Part shown: piece after piece, positions 9,982 through 20,353 of the stretch
Position numbering within the stretch: the first letter of the stretch is position 1
How the letters are laid out: every line of letters begins with the position of its first letter
Assembly: GCA_026399755.1 (NCBI GenBank)
Contig: JAPLQI010000020.1
Span: 32,562-96,561 of the forward strand
From: Pseudomonadota bacterium
Lineage (GTDB): Bacteria > Pseudomonadota > Gammaproteobacteria > Burkholderiales > Chitinibacteraceae
Reading direction: 5' to 3'
Length of the DNA stretch: 64,000 nucleotides
Made by a program: the position numbers and the translations under genes
The notes under the pieces: model-generated
The model's database searches: none
What the model was told of the DNA's origin: nothing
Seen by the model: only the letters and a program-made list of their open reading frames with translations

Positions 9982-11139
9982 TTAGCGACCGTCGCGCACA
10001 GTAGTGCGAACGGTGCGGTTAGCTTCTGGACTTACAGCAGGATCAGCCGCTTTTGCTGGCTCAGTAGCCGCAGGCGCTGTTGGCGTTGTCATTTGCATTA
10101 ATTTATCCAAAGGCAGGTAAAGCAAATTGCCATTCGACTTTTGATCGATTAACAACTTGGTCGTGTTTTGGAACACTTGCTGCATCGTGTCAAAGTACAT
10201 CCGGTCCCGCGTCACTTGTGGGGCTTTGGCATATTCAGCAGCCACCTGCTTAAAGCGGGAGGCATCCCCTTCTGCTTGTGAAACAACACGTGAGCGATAA
10301 CCTTCAGATTCTTCTGAAAGACGCGCAGCCATACCGCCCGCCTTAGGAATTACATCATTCGCGTAAGCTGTACCTTCGTTAATCAGACGGGCTTTATCTT
10401 GACGCGCTTTTACCGCGTCAGAAAATGCAGCTTGCACCTGATCAGGCGGCTGTACATCTGAGATATTCACACGAGAAACCGCAACACCTACACCGTAACG
10501 ATCAAGCAGGCTTTGTACGATTTCCTTGGTGTCTTCACCGATCTTACCGCGCCCTTCATTCAGAACGTAATCGACTTTATTCTTACCCACTACTTCACGA
10601 ATCGCAGTTTGTGCAATCTGCTTAACCAAGTCTTTAGCATCACGATCGGTTGTGCGGTTAAAGAATACAAAGTCATGAGCAGATTTGAGGTTGTATTGCA
10701 CTTCTAGACGGACTTCGAGGATATTTTGATCCCCAGTCAGCATCATGGACTCGTCACCTGCACGGCCTTCACCGCCTGGCGTTCCGACTTCCAAACTGCG
10801 AATTTCAGTCATATTCACGATTTCGCGTGATTCAACCGGCCAAGGCAAATGCCAATGCAGACCCGGCTTTTCTACCGTTTCTACATAACGTCCAAAACGC
10901 ATAATGACGGCATTTTCACGCTCATCCACCACATAAAACCCAGAAGCAGCCCACAATACCGCCACGGCAACTGCAACGACTACAGCAGTACCCAAGCCAC
11001 CACGGCTACTTCCCCCTGAGGGAGGCGCACCATCGCCACCTAAGAGACGCGATATTTTGCTTGTGATATTACGAATAATTTCATCCAGATCAGGCGGGCC
11101 ATTTCGGCGTCCACCCCATTGCGGGTCATTTTGACTCAT
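9982..11139 (-). CDS. hflK: FtsH protease modulator HflK
   Basis: Partner of HflC (385 residues). The cytoplasmic N-terminus begins with the typical WGGRRNGPPDLDEI stretch. One membrane helix spans about residues 50-68, followed by the SPFH domain (YVVDERENAVIMRFG, then GLHWHLPWPVE) and a long helical region. The Pro/Ala-rich C-terminus (TAPAATEPAKAADPA) is variable in the family. Its ATG overlaps the end of hflX by 14 bases, tying it to that transcript. Confidence 0.96.
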   Translation of the reverse strand: MSQNDPQWGGRRNGPPDLDEIIRNITSKISRLLGGDGAPPSGGSSRGGLGTAVVVAVAVAVLWAASGFYVVDERENAVIMRFGRYVETVEKPGLHWHLPWPVESREIVNMTEIRSLEVGTPGGEGRAGDESMMLTGDQNILEVRLEVQYNLKSAHDFVFFNRTTDRDAKDLVKQIAQTAIREVVGKNKVDYVLNEGRGKIGEDTKEIVQSLLDRYGVGVAVSRVNISDVQPPDQVQAAFSDAVKARQDKARLINEGTAYANDVIPKAGGMAARLSEESEGYRSRVVSQAEGDASRFKQVAAEYAKAPQVTRDRMYFDTMQQVFQNTTKLLIDQKSNGNLLYLPLDKLMQMTTPTAPAATEPAKAADPAVSPEANRTVRTTVRDGR

Positions 11140-12250
11140 TTGTTAACTCAGCTGTTTTTAGTGGATGGCTTAAAGCCTCAAGCAGCGCGGCGCGAAGTGC
11201 ATCGAGCCCTGTCCCTTGGGTAGCACTCAAACGCACGGCGCAAATTCTACCATACTCGTCGTGATCAACACTCGGAGGAAGATCGCGCAGATCAATCTTA
11301 TTATTGACCATCAATTGTGGAATTCGTTCCGCACCAATCTCACTTAATACTTTATTCACCTCAATAATTTGCATGTCACGTAATGGATGATTGATATCCA
11401 CTACATGCAACAACAAATCGGCTTGAATTGTTTCTTCTAAAGTAGCATGAAATGCTGCCACTAAAGTATGTGGCAATTGGCGAATAAAGCCAACTGTATC
11501 CGACAATACAATCGAATGTTCCGGATCAAGAAATAGCTTTCTCGAAGTCGTATCCAACGTTGCAAACAATTGATCTGCAACGTAAATTTTCGATTTAGTT
11601 AATGCATTAAATAAGGACGATTTACCTGCATTGGTATAGCCCACAATTGCCACACTAAATTGACGATTACGCTCACGTGCTCGGCGTTGTGTGGCCCGCT
11701 GCTTTTGCACCGTGGCTAGTTGATCTTTTAAACGCTTAACACGTGTGCCTAATAAGCGACGATCCGTCTCTAACTGAGATTCACCCGGACCACGCATGCC
11801 GATCCCACCTTTTTGTCTTTCAAGGTGGGTCCAGCCACGAATCAATCGTGTGGAAATATGCGAGAGCTGCGCTAATTCAACCTGTAACTTACCCTCGGCA
11901 GTGCGAGCGCGTTGGGCAAAAATATCTAAAATCAGCGTTGTTCGATCAACCACACGGCATTGCAATACTTTTTCTAGATTGCGCTCTTGCGAAGGAGAAA
12001 GTGGATGATTAAAAATCACCAGTTCCGCCTCATGCACACGAACAACCTCTGCTATTTCTTGTACCTTGCCCGTACCTGCAAAATATGCGCGATCAGGCCG
12101 GCTGCGCTTACCCTCTACCGTAGCAAGGATTTGAGCACCTGCACTTTCTACCAGCTGAACGAATTCTTCAACGCCATCTTGATAATCAAGCTCACCAAAA
12201 TCGAGGCAAACCAAGACAGCCCTGTCTCCACCTTTATGGCGTTCAAACAT
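11126..12250 (-). CDS. hflX: Ribosome-associated GTPase HflX
   Basis: Cytoplasmic GTPase (374 residues) that splits and rescues stalled ribosomes. The N-terminal HflX domain contains YFAGTGKVQEI and VVDRTTLILDIFAQRA; a linker reads GGIGMRGPGESQLETDRR. The G domain holds GYTNAGKSSLFN (G1), DTTSRKLFL, DTVGFIRQLPH (G3) and NNKIDL (G4). An AAGG ribosome site precedes the ATG at 12248-12250. A terminator separates it from hfq, so it needs read-through or its own promoter in the 117-base gap. Confidence 0.96.
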   Translation of the reverse strand: MFERHKGGDRAVLVCLDFGELDYQDGVEEFVQLVESAGAQILATVEGKRSRPDRAYFAGTGKVQEIAEVVRVHEAELVIFNHPLSPSQERNLEKVLQCRVVDRTTLILDIFAQRARTAEGKLQVELAQLSHISTRLIRGWTHLERQKGGIGMRGPGESQLETDRRLLGTRVKRLKDQLATVQKQRATQRRARERNRQFSVAIVGYTNAGKSSLFNALTKSKIYVADQLFATLDTTSRKLFLDPEHSIVLSDTVGFIRQLPHTLVAAFHATLEETIQADLLLHVVDINHPLRDMQIIEVNKVLSEIGAERIPQLMVNNKIDLRDLPPSVDHDEYGRICAVRLSATQGTGLDALRAALLEALSHPLKTAELTNESK

Positions 12251-12300
12251 GCATGACCTTTTTCAAAAACAAGGTGTAAAGCCCAGTAGGCCCAACACAA

Positions 12301-12333
12301 AAAACCCCGAAAGACCCAGTCATTCGGGGTTTT
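12301..12333 (-). terminator. Rho-independent terminator of hfq
   Basis: AAAACCCCGAA at 12301-12311 and TTCGGGGTTTT at 12323-12333 form an 11-bp stem with an 11-base loop; the minus strand continues with TTTTTTG. It lies 35 bases after the hfq stop and would separate hfq from hflX. Confidence 0.88.
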
Positions 12334-12367
12334 AAACGGTATGAATCCTCAAGCCCAGTCCCTACAA

Positions 12368-12631
12368 TCAAGCCTCAACCACCGCTTCTGCCACAATCTG
12401 GCCGGCGTGTTCATGCGGAATAGATACTGGACGGGAAGGCACAACCGTTGAAATGGCGTGCTTATAAACCATCTGCGTCACATTATTACGCAGCAAAACC
12501 ACGTATTGATCAAAAGACTCAATCTGTCCCTGCAGCTTAATCCCATTTACCAAATAAATGTAAACAGGTACATGCTCTTTACGCAGTACATTTAAGAATG
12601 GGTCTTGCAACATTTGCCCCTTAGTGCTCAT
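12368..12631 (-). CDS. hfq: RNA chaperone Hfq
   Basis: Hexameric Sm-like protein (87 residues) that pairs small RNAs with mRNAs. The sequence is canonical: [20 protein letters not shown], then [20 protein letters not shown] (Sm1), then Sm2 with the YKHAIS motif and a short C-terminal tail. The start at 12629-12631 has GGAG upstream; an in-frame TTG five codons earlier lacks support. It lies upstream of hflX, as in most Proteobacteria, but miaA is absent and der occupies its place. Confidence 0.98.
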   Translation of the reverse strand: MSTKGQMLQDPFLNVLRKEHVPVYIYLVNGIKLQGQIESFDQYVVLLRNNVTQMVYKHAISTVVPSRPVSIPHEHAGQIVAEAVVEA

Positions 12632-12886
12632 TATTTTTTTCTCCAAATTTTTGTTATATCTTGATAGAGACAGATGGGTCTTACGCTTGTCAGTCCGCTG
12701 AAAACCGTTTGTAGCTACATTACTCAGATAAGAAACAAGACAACAGCGCTTAATTTTATATACGCACTGTTAATTCTTCGTTTATTACCCTTCCCTTCGC
12801 TAATCATTTCAGTTTTCGACGGACTGTTATAGTACAAAACGCATTCTATGCCAAGCGTGAAAATTGCGAAATACTTTCAAGCTTTA

Positions 12887-14281
12887 TCAGCGTTTACCGT
12901 ATTTTTTTGGTTTAGCACCCTTCAAATGAACCATAGGCATTGCCTTACCGCCACTCACTTGCTTTTTGTGCTCGAATGGATTGACGTTCTTTTTGAACTG
13001 AACACGCAATGGCGTACCTTGCAAATTGAACATCTTCATAAAGTGATGCTCAAGATAACGCCAATACGAGTCTGGCACTTTTTCCAAAGCATTACCGTGC
13101 ACAATTACCACAGGCGGGTTTGTTCCACCCTGATGGCAATAGCGCATTTTTGGACGAATCTTGCCCGCGATAGGCGGCTGTTGACGCTCAATTGCAATTT
13201 CCAAGCCACGAGTCAGCTTAGGCGTTGGAATTTTGATCATTGCGGCAGCGTAAGCTTGATCGATAGAGCCAAACAACTCACCCACGCCCTGCCCTTGTAA
13301 GGCAGAAATATAGTGGAATTTAGCGAACTCCAAAAAGCCGAGCTTACGAGTAATTTCACGCTTAATCAGATCTTTCTGGAATTGATCAGCCGCTTCCCAC
13401 TTATTAATCGCAACCACTAAAGCACGGCCAGTTTCCAGCACAAAGCTCGCAATTCGCGCATCTTGATCAGAAACTTCTTGCGTGGCATCCAGCACCAATA
13501 CCGCCACGTTAGCGTCTTCAACCGCTTGCATGGTTTTAATCACCGAAAACTTCTCGATCACATCGGTAACCTTGCCACGCTTACGCACACCTGCCGTATC
13601 AATAATGGTGTAGTTACGATCATTGCGATCAAATTCGATATAAATCGAATCACGCGTGGTACCTGGCTGATCAAAAGCAATCACTCGCTCTTCACCCAAA
13701 ATGGCATTCACCAAAGTGGATTTACCCACATTTGGACGACCAATAATGGCAAAGATGGGGTGATCTGCTTCTTCTTCTTCTTCTGGCTCAGGGAAGTCTT
13801 CCAGAATTTCATTCATCAATAGACGTACGCCCTCACCGTGCGATGCAGAGATCGCCACAGGATGGCCAAGGCCTAATTCAAAGAAGTCCGCGCAAACCAC
13901 GGAGGCATTCATCCCCTCAACCTTGTTCACCGCCACCCAAACTGGGCGGGTGGACTGGCGCAAGCGATTAGCGATAATTTTATCTTGCGGAGTAATGCCG
14001 TTACGACCATCCACAATAAAAACAATGACATCGGCTTCGTCAACGGCCTGCAAAGTTTGCTTGGCCATTTCGAACATAATGCCTTCATCAACCACGGGTT
14101 CAAAACCACCCGTATCAACCACAAGGTAAGGCTTCTCGCCGACCAGACCGTGCCCGTAGTGACGGTCACGCGTCAGACCAGGGATATCGTGAACAAGTGC
14201 GTCGCGCGATTTGGTCAGCCGGTTAAATAGCGTGGACTTTCCGACGTTGGGACGACCAACCAGCGCAATTGTAGGTTTCAT
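12887..14281 (-). CDS. der: Ribosome assembly GTPase Der (EngA)
   Basis: Essential GTPase with two tandem G domains that helps assemble the 50S subunit (464 residues). GRPNVGKS occurs twice, at residues 9-16 and again near 182-189. Each domain also has its G3 motif ([16 protein letters not shown]) and G4 motif (NKVEG; NKWEA), and a KH-like C-terminal domain ends in a basic tail. Its ATG directly abuts the bamB stop, so the two are co-translated. The acidic [12 protein letters not shown] linker between the G domains fits the family. Confidence 0.98.
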   Translation of the reverse strand: MKPTIALVGRPNVGKSTLFNRLTKSRDALVHDIPGLTRDRHYGHGLVGEKPYLVVDTGGFEPVVDEGIMFEMAKQTLQAVDEADVIVFIVDGRNGITPQDKIIANRLRQSTRPVWVAVNKVEGMNASVVCADFFELGLGHPVAISASHGEGVRLLMNEILEDFPEPEEEEEADHPIFAIIGRPNVGKSTLVNAILGEERVIAFDQPGTTRDSIYIEFDRNDRNYTIIDTAGVRKRGKVTDVIEKFSVIKTMQAVEDANVAVLVLDATQEVSDQDARIASFVLETGRALVVAINKWEAADQFQKDLIKREITRKLGFLEFAKFHYISALQGQGVGELFGSIDQAYAAAMIKIPTPKLTRGLEIAIERQQPPIAGKIRPKMRYCHQGGTNPPVVIVHGNALEKVPDSYWRYLEHHFMKMFNLQGTPLRVQFKKNVNPFEHKKQVSGGKAMPMVHLKGAKPKKYGKR

Positions 14282-15412
14282 TTATTTACTTAAGCCTATT
14301 GAAAAAACATTGCCGGATAGCGTTTGCACCAGCAAATGCTCTCCAACCACTAAAGGACTCACCGCGATGCGCGCACCATCTGTAGCCAGCTGTGCGACAA
14401 AACTGCCGTCTTCTGTATTTAAAAAATGGGTGTAGCCTGCAAAATCAGCCACCACCAGATACTTACCTAATACTGCAGGAGCCGTCACTAAGCGAGCCGC
14501 CAATTTATCTTGGCGCCACACACTACGGCCACTTTCACGCTCAAAAGCGTTCACGTTTCCTGCTGCATCTACTGCATAAACATAGCGATAATCCATCGCC
14601 AAACCAGACCAACTCGATAACTCACGCGTCCAAGCTGCACTGCCGCTAGTGGCATCAAAGCAAGCGACTCGTCCTTGGTAAGCAACAGCACACACTAAGC
14701 GACCATCGACCACAGGAGGTGCCACGACATCAGTTACGCGCTCTAGCTCGGTAGCGCCACGGGGAATCGCCACAGGGCTATCCCATAGCACGCGACCATC
14801 TTGCAAAGATAGAGCCACTAAACGCCCACCCGACAAACCAGCATAAACCACATTGCCAGAAATAGTGACCGCTGCGTAATTACGCAAAATCAAACTCGGC
14901 AATTGCTTTTGATACTGCCACAGCTGCTTACCATCTGCCGCTGCATAAGCCGCAACACGTCCATCACCTGTTTTTACCACGACGATCTTCTGGCTAACCG
15001 CAGGGGGCGCCATAATTTCGCTAGAGGCCTGAGCACGCCAGAGGAACTTGCCCTCACGGTCATACGCAAGCACCACTCCTTTTACAGAGCCGACTGCGAT
15101 TACATCACTACCCAAACCAACGCCACCAGCGATCGCTTGTTCGGTTTTGATTTGCCAACGATTTTTGCCACTGACCGCATCCACGGCTTGCAGCTTATCC
15201 GGCGAGCCTGCCAGCACAACTAAATCACCATCCACTGCAGGCACAAACCGGAATAAAGTTTTATCGCCAACCGAAGCACGCCATTGGCTAGCTACAGCCA
15301 AGCTTTGTGAGATTACCGGCAAAGGAGCAGGCTCAGGCGCATTGCTAACCGTGCTACACGCCGTTAAGCCCAATAATGACACAGCAATAACTAAGCGATA
15401 AAGATCTTGCAT
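14282..15412 (-). CDS. bamB: Outer-membrane assembly lipoprotein BamB
   Basis: Eight-bladed beta-propeller lipoprotein of the BAM complex (376 residues), which inserts beta-barrel proteins such as the porin upstream. The signal peptide ends in a lipobox with Cys19 (GLTAC). Repeated PQQ-like blades are visible, with motifs such as VVLAGSPDKLQAVDAVSGKN, VAAYAAADGKQLWQYQ and VACFDATSGSAAWTREL. It overlaps the upstream yfgM-like gene by one base (TAATG) and abuts der, the usual betaproteobacterial arrangement. Confidence 0.96.
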   Translation of the reverse strand: MQDLYRLVIAVSLLGLTACSTVSNAPEPAPLPVISQSLAVASQWRASVGDKTLFRFVPAVDGDLVVLAGSPDKLQAVDAVSGKNRWQIKTEQAIAGGVGLGSDVIAVGSVKGVVLAYDREGKFLWRAQASSEIMAPPAVSQKIVVVKTGDGRVAAYAAADGKQLWQYQKQLPSLILRNYAAVTISGNVVYAGLSGGRLVALSLQDGRVLWDSPVAIPRGATELERVTDVVAPPVVDGRLVCAVAYQGRVACFDATSGSAAWTRELSSWSGLAMDYRYVYAVDAAGNVNAFERESGRSVWRQDKLAARLVTAPAVLGKYLVVADFAGYTHFLNTEDGSFVAQLATDGARIAVSPLVVGEHLLVQTLSGNVFSIGLSK

Positions 15413-16044
15413 TAAGAATTCCCCAGGGCTTCCAGTTTCACTTCCACAAACTTCACGTTAGGTGCGTCTTTTGGTAGCTTAGCAACGGCTTGCTTATAGG
15501 ATTCACGCGCAGCGGCTTTGTCACCCTTAATCAGCAAAACATCGCCTTTGGCTTCAAAGAACAAACCAGCAAAACTTGATTCTTCACTGGTCTTTAAAGT
15601 CGCCAAAGCATCATCAAACTTTTTTTGATCCAACTGCACAGCGGCTAAACGCAAACGAGATACATCACGCAGGCCCGCTTCTTTTGCGCTGGCAATCACC
15701 CACTGCAATTGCGTTGTTGCCGTAGCAACATCACCTGCGTCTACGCTGGTTTTAGCCAAAAGCAAGGCGGCCCGTGGTGTGTAAGCCGAACTCGTGAAGT
15801 CTTTTTTCAAAGACTCAACAACAGGCTTCATTTTTGCAGCATCTTTAAGAGCCGCCAGCTTATCCAATTCGGCATAGAGCACGCCAGCCTTGGCAGACTG
15901 AGATGCCAAATGGGCATTCCATGCCTTCCAACCCACATAAGCAACTAATGCGGCAACAAAACCCACCGCAATCAACTTGCCCCAGCTATCCCACCATGCT
16001 TTAAATTGTGCAATTTGTTCTTGTTCTTGTAGATCGAAAGCCAT
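15412..16044 (-). CDS. YfgM-like TPR membrane protein
   Basis: Inner-membrane-anchored protein of 210 residues. A short cytoplasmic N-terminus (MAFDLQEQEQIAQFKAWWDSW) precedes one helix near residues 23-42. A periplasmic helical TPR-like domain with alanine-rich repeats follows. The family (DUF2133/YfgM) is an ancillary SecYEG and periplasmic chaperone-network component, usually beside bamB and hisS as here. I moved the start to the ATG at 16042-16044, which has AAGGGAAG upstream and matches family starts; the frame is open earlier but overlaps hisS. Confidence 0.9.
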   Translation of the reverse strand: MAFDLQEQEQIAQFKAWWDSWGKLIAVGFVAALVAYVGWKAWNAHLASQSAKAGVLYAELDKLAALKDAAKMKPVVESLKKDFTSSAYTPRAALLLAKTSVDAGDVATATTQLQWVIASAKEAGLRDVSRLRLAAVQLDQKKFDDALATLKTSEESSFAGLFFEAKGDVLLIKGDKAAARESYKQAVAKLPKDAPNVKFVEVKLEALGNS

Positions 16045-16048
16045 GTCT

Positions 16049-17329
16049 TTACTTCCCTTCTTGTGTGTTAGAGAGATGCGTTGCAAGTTCAGCAAGGGCA
16101 ACTGTGCGCTGCTCACCAGCCCCTACGCCATTCAGTGTTTTTACATTAGCAGACAGCGCTTCTGCCTCTGCTTCGCCAATAACAACTGCAAACCGTGCTT
16201 GGCTTGCATCCGCCTTCTTAAACTGAGATTTAAAACTACCGCCACCACAATGCAATACAACAGCAAGACCCGTCGCGCGCAATTGCTGCGCCGTTACAAA
16301 CGCCAAACGCCCCGCTACATCACCTAAGTGAACAAGATACACATCAGGCACAGCCTGTGGCACAGGAACAGCTTGCTCTTCTAGCAACAACAAAATACGC
16401 TCGATTCCCATACCAAAACCAACGGCAGGACAAGGTTTGCCACCAAGCATTTCTACCAGCGTATCGTAACGGCCACCGGCAGCAATGGTACCTTGCGAGC
16501 CTAGATCAGTAGTTACCCACTCAAAGACGGTTCGGTTGTAATAATCAAGCCCACGCACTAGACGCGAATTCACCCTATAAGCTATCCCAGCAGCATCAAG
16601 CAAGGCTTTTACGCCATCGAAGTGCTGACGTGAATTATCGCCCAGAAAATCGATTAACTTAGGCGCGTTTTCTGCCATTTCTTGCAAGGCAGGGTTTTTA
16701 GTATCCAGTACTCGCAGCGGGTTGGTATACAGACGGCGCTTGCCATCTTCATCCAAGATATCCACAAAAGCTTCTAAATACGCAATCAAAGCCTCGCGAT
16801 GCGCGGCACGCTCATCTTTATCGCCCAGTGAATTGATTTCTAGGCTGACGTTTTTCAAACCGAATCGCGCCCATAGATCAGCCAGCATCAAAATCACCTC
16901 AGCATCAACATCGGGCGTTGCCATACCAAACGCTTCAACACCGATCTGATGAAACTGACGATAGCGGCCTTTTTGCGGGCGCTCGTGGCGGTACATTTGG
17001 CCCATATACCAAAGACGCTGTGTTTGCTTATACAGCAAGCCATGCTCAACGCAAGAGCGCACGCAGCCTGCTGTACCTTCTGGGCGCAGAGTTAGCTTTT
17101 CACCGTTGAGCTTATCTTCAAAGGAATACATCTCCTTTTCTACAATATCGGTGTGTTCCCCAACACCACGCACAAAGAGATGGGTCGACTCTACAATTGG
17201 CATACGAATATTTTTGTAGCCATAAGCGGCCAACCAATCGCGCGTGACCTGCTCAAAATAAAGCCATGCTGGGGACGCATCCGGCAGAACATCGTTCATG
17301 CCGCGAACACCTTGAATTTGATTAGACAT
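16049..17329 (-). CDS. hisS: Histidyl-tRNA synthetase HisS
   Basis: Class II aminoacyl-tRNA synthetase (426 residues). The start [17 protein letters not shown] is typical. Motif 2 is readable as [14 protein letters not shown] near residue 80, the histidine-specific [14 protein letters not shown] near 258, and the motif-3 region [13 protein letters not shown] and [11 protein letters not shown] follow. A C-terminal anticodon-binding domain completes the protein. It is distinct from the HisZ paralogue, which lacks the charging motifs. It sits between ispG and the yfgM-like gene. Confidence 0.97.
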   Translation of the reverse strand: MSNQIQGVRGMNDVLPDASPAWLYFEQVTRDWLAAYGYKNIRMPIVESTHLFVRGVGEHTDIVEKEMYSFEDKLNGEKLTLRPEGTAGCVRSCVEHGLLYKQTQRLWYMGQMYRHERPQKGRYRQFHQIGVEAFGMATPDVDAEVILMLADLWARFGLKNVSLEINSLGDKDERAAHREALIAYLEAFVDILDEDGKRRLYTNPLRVLDTKNPALQEMAENAPKLIDFLGDNSRQHFDGVKALLDAAGIAYRVNSRLVRGLDYYNRTVFEWVTTDLGSQGTIAAGGRYDTLVEMLGGKPCPAVGFGMGIERILLLLEEQAVPVPQAVPDVYLVHLGDVAGRLAFVTAQQLRATGLAVVLHCGGGSFKSQFKKADASQARFAVVIGEAEAEALSANVKTLNGVGAGEQRTVALAELATHLSNTQEGK

Positions 17330-17446
17330 TTATTTTTTTCTTAGTTTTAGTTTGATTAGATGTATATCTTTTCTTAGCTCGGTATTGAGCACAAATATCC
17401 TGGGCCACGCCTTAAGGGGCAGTGATAAACACGCCCCCTCAATCAT

Positions 17447-18704
17447 TTAAATCACCTTCAGTGCAATCACCTTAGGGCGGAGTTCCTGACGCTTTGCTCC
17501 GCCTTCGCCGTAACGCGTTTGCACATAATCCAGCACAATGGCTTGGAAAGACTCGCTGATTTGATCGCCCTTTAGGGTAACGGTTTTTTCACCATCTACA
17601 TAAACGGGGCAAACAGGAATTTCACCCGTACCTGGCAGAGAAATTCCCACATCAGCCAATTTGGACTCGCCGGGGCCATTCACAACACAACCCATCACCG
17701 CCACGGTCATGTCGGCTACGCCCGGATATTGCAAACGCCAGATGGGCATTTGCTCACGTAAAAAGGTTTGAATGCTCGAGGCTAATTCTTGAAATACGGT
17801 AGAAGAAGTACGACCACAACCGGGGCACGCGGTTACAAGCGGCGTAAATGAGCGCAAACCCATGGTTTGCAGAATCAGTACAGCGATCGCCACCCGGCTC
17901 AGGCGTAAGCGAGATACGGATCGTGTCGCCGATACCTTCTTGCATCAAGACCGACAAAGCGGCTGTTGAGGCCACAATCCCTTTCGAACCCATACCTGCT
18001 TCAGTCAAGCCTAAATGCAGCGGATAATCGCAGCGCGCTGCCAAGGCGCGATACACCGAAATCAAATCTTGCACATGCGATACTTTACAAGAAAGCAAAA
18101 TTTGATTTGGGTCTAAACCCCAGCTAATTGCCTGATCAGCCGATTCTAGCGCAGAGACAATCAGCGCCTCACGCATTACCGCATCAGCAGACAAAGGCTG
18201 CGCCAACTTAGCGTTGGCATCCATCAGCTTTACCACAACGGCTTGATCGAGCGAGCCCCAATTCACACCAATACGCACTGGCTTTTTATACTTAATCGCC
18301 TGCTCAATCATAAACGCGTATTTTTCATCGCGCTTACTCCCCTTGCCTACATTGCCGGGGTTAATTCGGTACTTTCCTAAAGCTTGTGCACACTCTGGGT
18401 AATCTCTCAGCAAGCGATCCCCATTAAAGTGAAAATCCCCCACCAAAGGCACGTCACAGCCCATTGCATCTAAATTGGCACGAATCGTCGCCACTTGTGC
18501 TGCGGCTTCTGGGCTATTGACGGTAATGCGCACCACCTCAGAGCCCGCTTTCCATAGCTCGTATACCTGCTTGGTCGTGGCGGCTGCATCGGCGGTATCG
18601 GTATTAGTCATCGACTGTACGACGACTGGATGATCACTGCCCACCCAGACATTACCAATCTGTACTTGACGTGTTTTGCGGCGGGGAATTGAAATCGTTG
18701 TCAT
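17447..18704 (-). pseudogene. ispG: 4-hydroxy-3-methylbut-2-enyl diphosphate synthase IspG, frameshifted
   Basis: IspG makes HMBPP, the penultimate step of the MEP isoprenoid pathway. The gene is split into two frames. The upstream frame (18704 to about 17883) encodes the TIM barrel from [18 protein letters not shown] to [10 protein letters not shown] and then runs out of frame to a stop at 17754. The downstream frame (about 17882-17447) carries [11 protein letters not shown] and the iron-sulfur domain with ACPGCGRT and GCVVNGPGE. Only 4-7 bases lie between GDR and the next conserved residues, where the family has about eight more codons; this implies a loss of about 20 bases. The enzyme is normally essential, so sequence error, a second copy elsewhere, or a real mutation are all possible. 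Confidence 0.85.
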
Positions 18705-18726
18705 GGTCTACTTCAGCTCTAGGGGT

Positions 18727-19602
18727 TTATTTCAACTCGAAAGTCGCTACAACGCCGTTGGTATACGTGGTTAAATCCACGAGTTTATTGCGGAATGTCA
18801 GCTGGGTATATGGCGCATTACCAATCTTCAAACGGTAAGGAGCAACACCCGCTACGCTTTTAACCACACCGGGCTTGAGTAATTCGCTTACTAATTTTGC
18901 GCCAGTGGCGTCTTGTACCTGAACCCAAGAATCTTGCTGTACGGCAATGCTCAGCTCAGCCTTGCTAGCCGCCACAACTTCACTGGCCTTGGCGACCGGA
19001 GCGCTAGCAGGATTCAACACAACAGCCCCTACCGCCTCTTCAGCAACGACACTGGCCACTTGGCTTTCTACCGCAACGGCACTCGCCACTGCGCTGGCTT
19101 CTTCAAGCACCACTACCTTAGGTAGGGCAACCGTGGCCGAGGCCACCAGTTCGGGCTGAGCAAGCTGCTGCAAATACCAAACCACGCCACCCACACCCAC
19201 AGCAAACGCTGCCAGCACGACCAAAACCAAAACTACGGGACTACTACGCCCGCCTCCACCACCTAGCAACACCGAAGCATCTTCATTCACCCGCGGTAAG
19301 GCCGCCTGTTGGCGCTCCAGCGGCAAGCAAGTCTCTAAATGCGCAAGCAAAGGGGCCATCGGCAAATCGAGGAAACGTGCGTAATTACGCACAAAGCCAC
19401 GCACAAAGGTATTGCCGGGCAATTCGTCAAAGCGCTCATTTTCGATCGCATCAATTTGACGCGGTGTCAGCTTAAGCTGCGCCGACACTTTATCGAGCGT
19501 ATAGCCCAACTCAACTCGACGTGCTTTTAAAGTGGCGCCCGCAGATAGGCCGGTATTTAGCGACGATTGGGGCTCTGAAGAGGAATCAATTATTTCGGTC
19601 AT
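18727..19602 (-). CDS. rodZ: Cytoskeletal/helix-turn-helix protein RodZ
   Basis: RodZ-type bitopic protein (291 residues) linking MreB to the cell-elongation machinery. An N-terminal HTH (GATLKARRVELGYTLDKVSA, about residues 22-90) is followed by basic residues, one helix near 125-145, an Ala/Val-rich periplasmic linker and a C-terminal DUF4115 domain (QDSWVQVQDATGAKLVSELL). Two near-adjacent ATGs exist; I chose the one at 19600-19602 because a GGA is correctly spaced. It follows pilF by 13 bases and precedes ispG, a conserved order. Confidence 0.92.
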   Translation of the reverse strand: MTEIIDSSSEPQSSLNTGLSAGATLKARRVELGYTLDKVSAQLKLTPRQIDAIENERFDELPGNTFVRGFVRNYARFLDLPMAPLLAHLETCLPLERQQAALPRVNEDASVLLGGGGGRSSPVVLVLVVLAAFAVGVGGVVWYLQQLAQPELVASATVALPKVVVLEEASAVASAVAVESQVASVVAEEAVGAVVLNPASAPVAKASEVVAASKAELSIAVQQDSWVQVQDATGAKLVSELLKPGVVKSVAGVAPYRLKIGNAPYTQLTFRNKLVDLTTYTNGVVATFELK

Positions 19603-19615
19603 ACACATCCGTTAA

Positions 19616-20353
19616 TCAATCATACGAACCGCTTAAGAGGCGGACCATTTCTTGCGAATCGGGGAATTTCTTGCGTAATTGCTCTGCCAGCTTGTTTTCT
19701 GACTCTTTATTGCCGATTTGATGCTCAAGCTGAATCCCTAACCAAAGCAGCTCAGCCGTACTTGGCGTCAAACGTTGTAATTCTAAATAATATCGTTTGG
19801 CTAGCCCAGTATCTTTATTTCGCATACCAAACTCTACCAGCTTTGCTCTAGCAGCCAAGCTATCTGGGCGAATCCGTAATGCACGCTCAAAATATGTTTT
19901 TGCCGCCGCTTCATCACCACTCTTTAATGCGCATTGCCCTGCAGCAAGTAATGATTTATCGGGCGTACTATATAGTGCATTTTTTTGTGTCGCCAATAGG
20001 AATTGAATCCCTTCTGGAAACTGCCCTTTTTGGCATAAATACCAACCATAATTATGATTAATATCCGCATCATTTGGCGACAACTGTACTGCACGGGTAA
20101 AAGATTGTCTTGCCGCCTCATCTTCACCCAATTCGGCATGAATTAAGGCCATCACATTGTGAGCAGGCGCATAAGATGAATTAACCGCTAGCGCCTTATT
20201 CACCTCATCAATCGCAACGGCATATTGGCCACGCTTTAAATACTCTGCGCCCAATTGCGTTCGCAAAGAGGCACGATCTTCCTCCCCTTCTGCAGCACTC
20301 GCTAAAGAAGTAGAAATCAAGATAGCCATCATTACAAACGCGCGTAATTTCAT
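19616..20353 (-). CDS. pilF: Type IV pilus biogenesis TPR protein PilF/PilW
   Basis: TPR protein (245 residues) that acts as pilotin for the PilQ secretin in type IV pilus assembly. After a signal peptide (ending near SLASAA) come about six TPR repeats, with [40 protein letters not shown] and [17 protein letters not shown] readable. Unlike most PilF proteins it has no lipobox cysteine near the cleavage site, so it may be soluble in the periplasm. The start overlaps the rlmN stop by 4 bases. Confidence 0.9.
   Translation of the reverse strand: MKLRAFVMMAILISTSLASAAEGEEDRASLRTQLGAEYLKRGQYAVAIDEVNKALAVNSSYAPAHNVMALIHAELGEDEAARQSFTRAVQLSPNDADINHNYGWYLCQKGQFPEGIQFLLATQKNALYSTPDKSLLAAGQCALKSGDEAAAKTYFERALRIRPDSLAARAKLVEFGMRNKDTGLAKRYYLELQRLTPSTAELLWLGIQLEHQIGNKESENKLAEQLRKKFPDSQEMVRLLSGSYD

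Noticed and set aside
17870..17900. Programmed frameshift in ispG
   Set aside because: No slippery heptamer or downstream stem, and conserved residues are missing, not just shifted.
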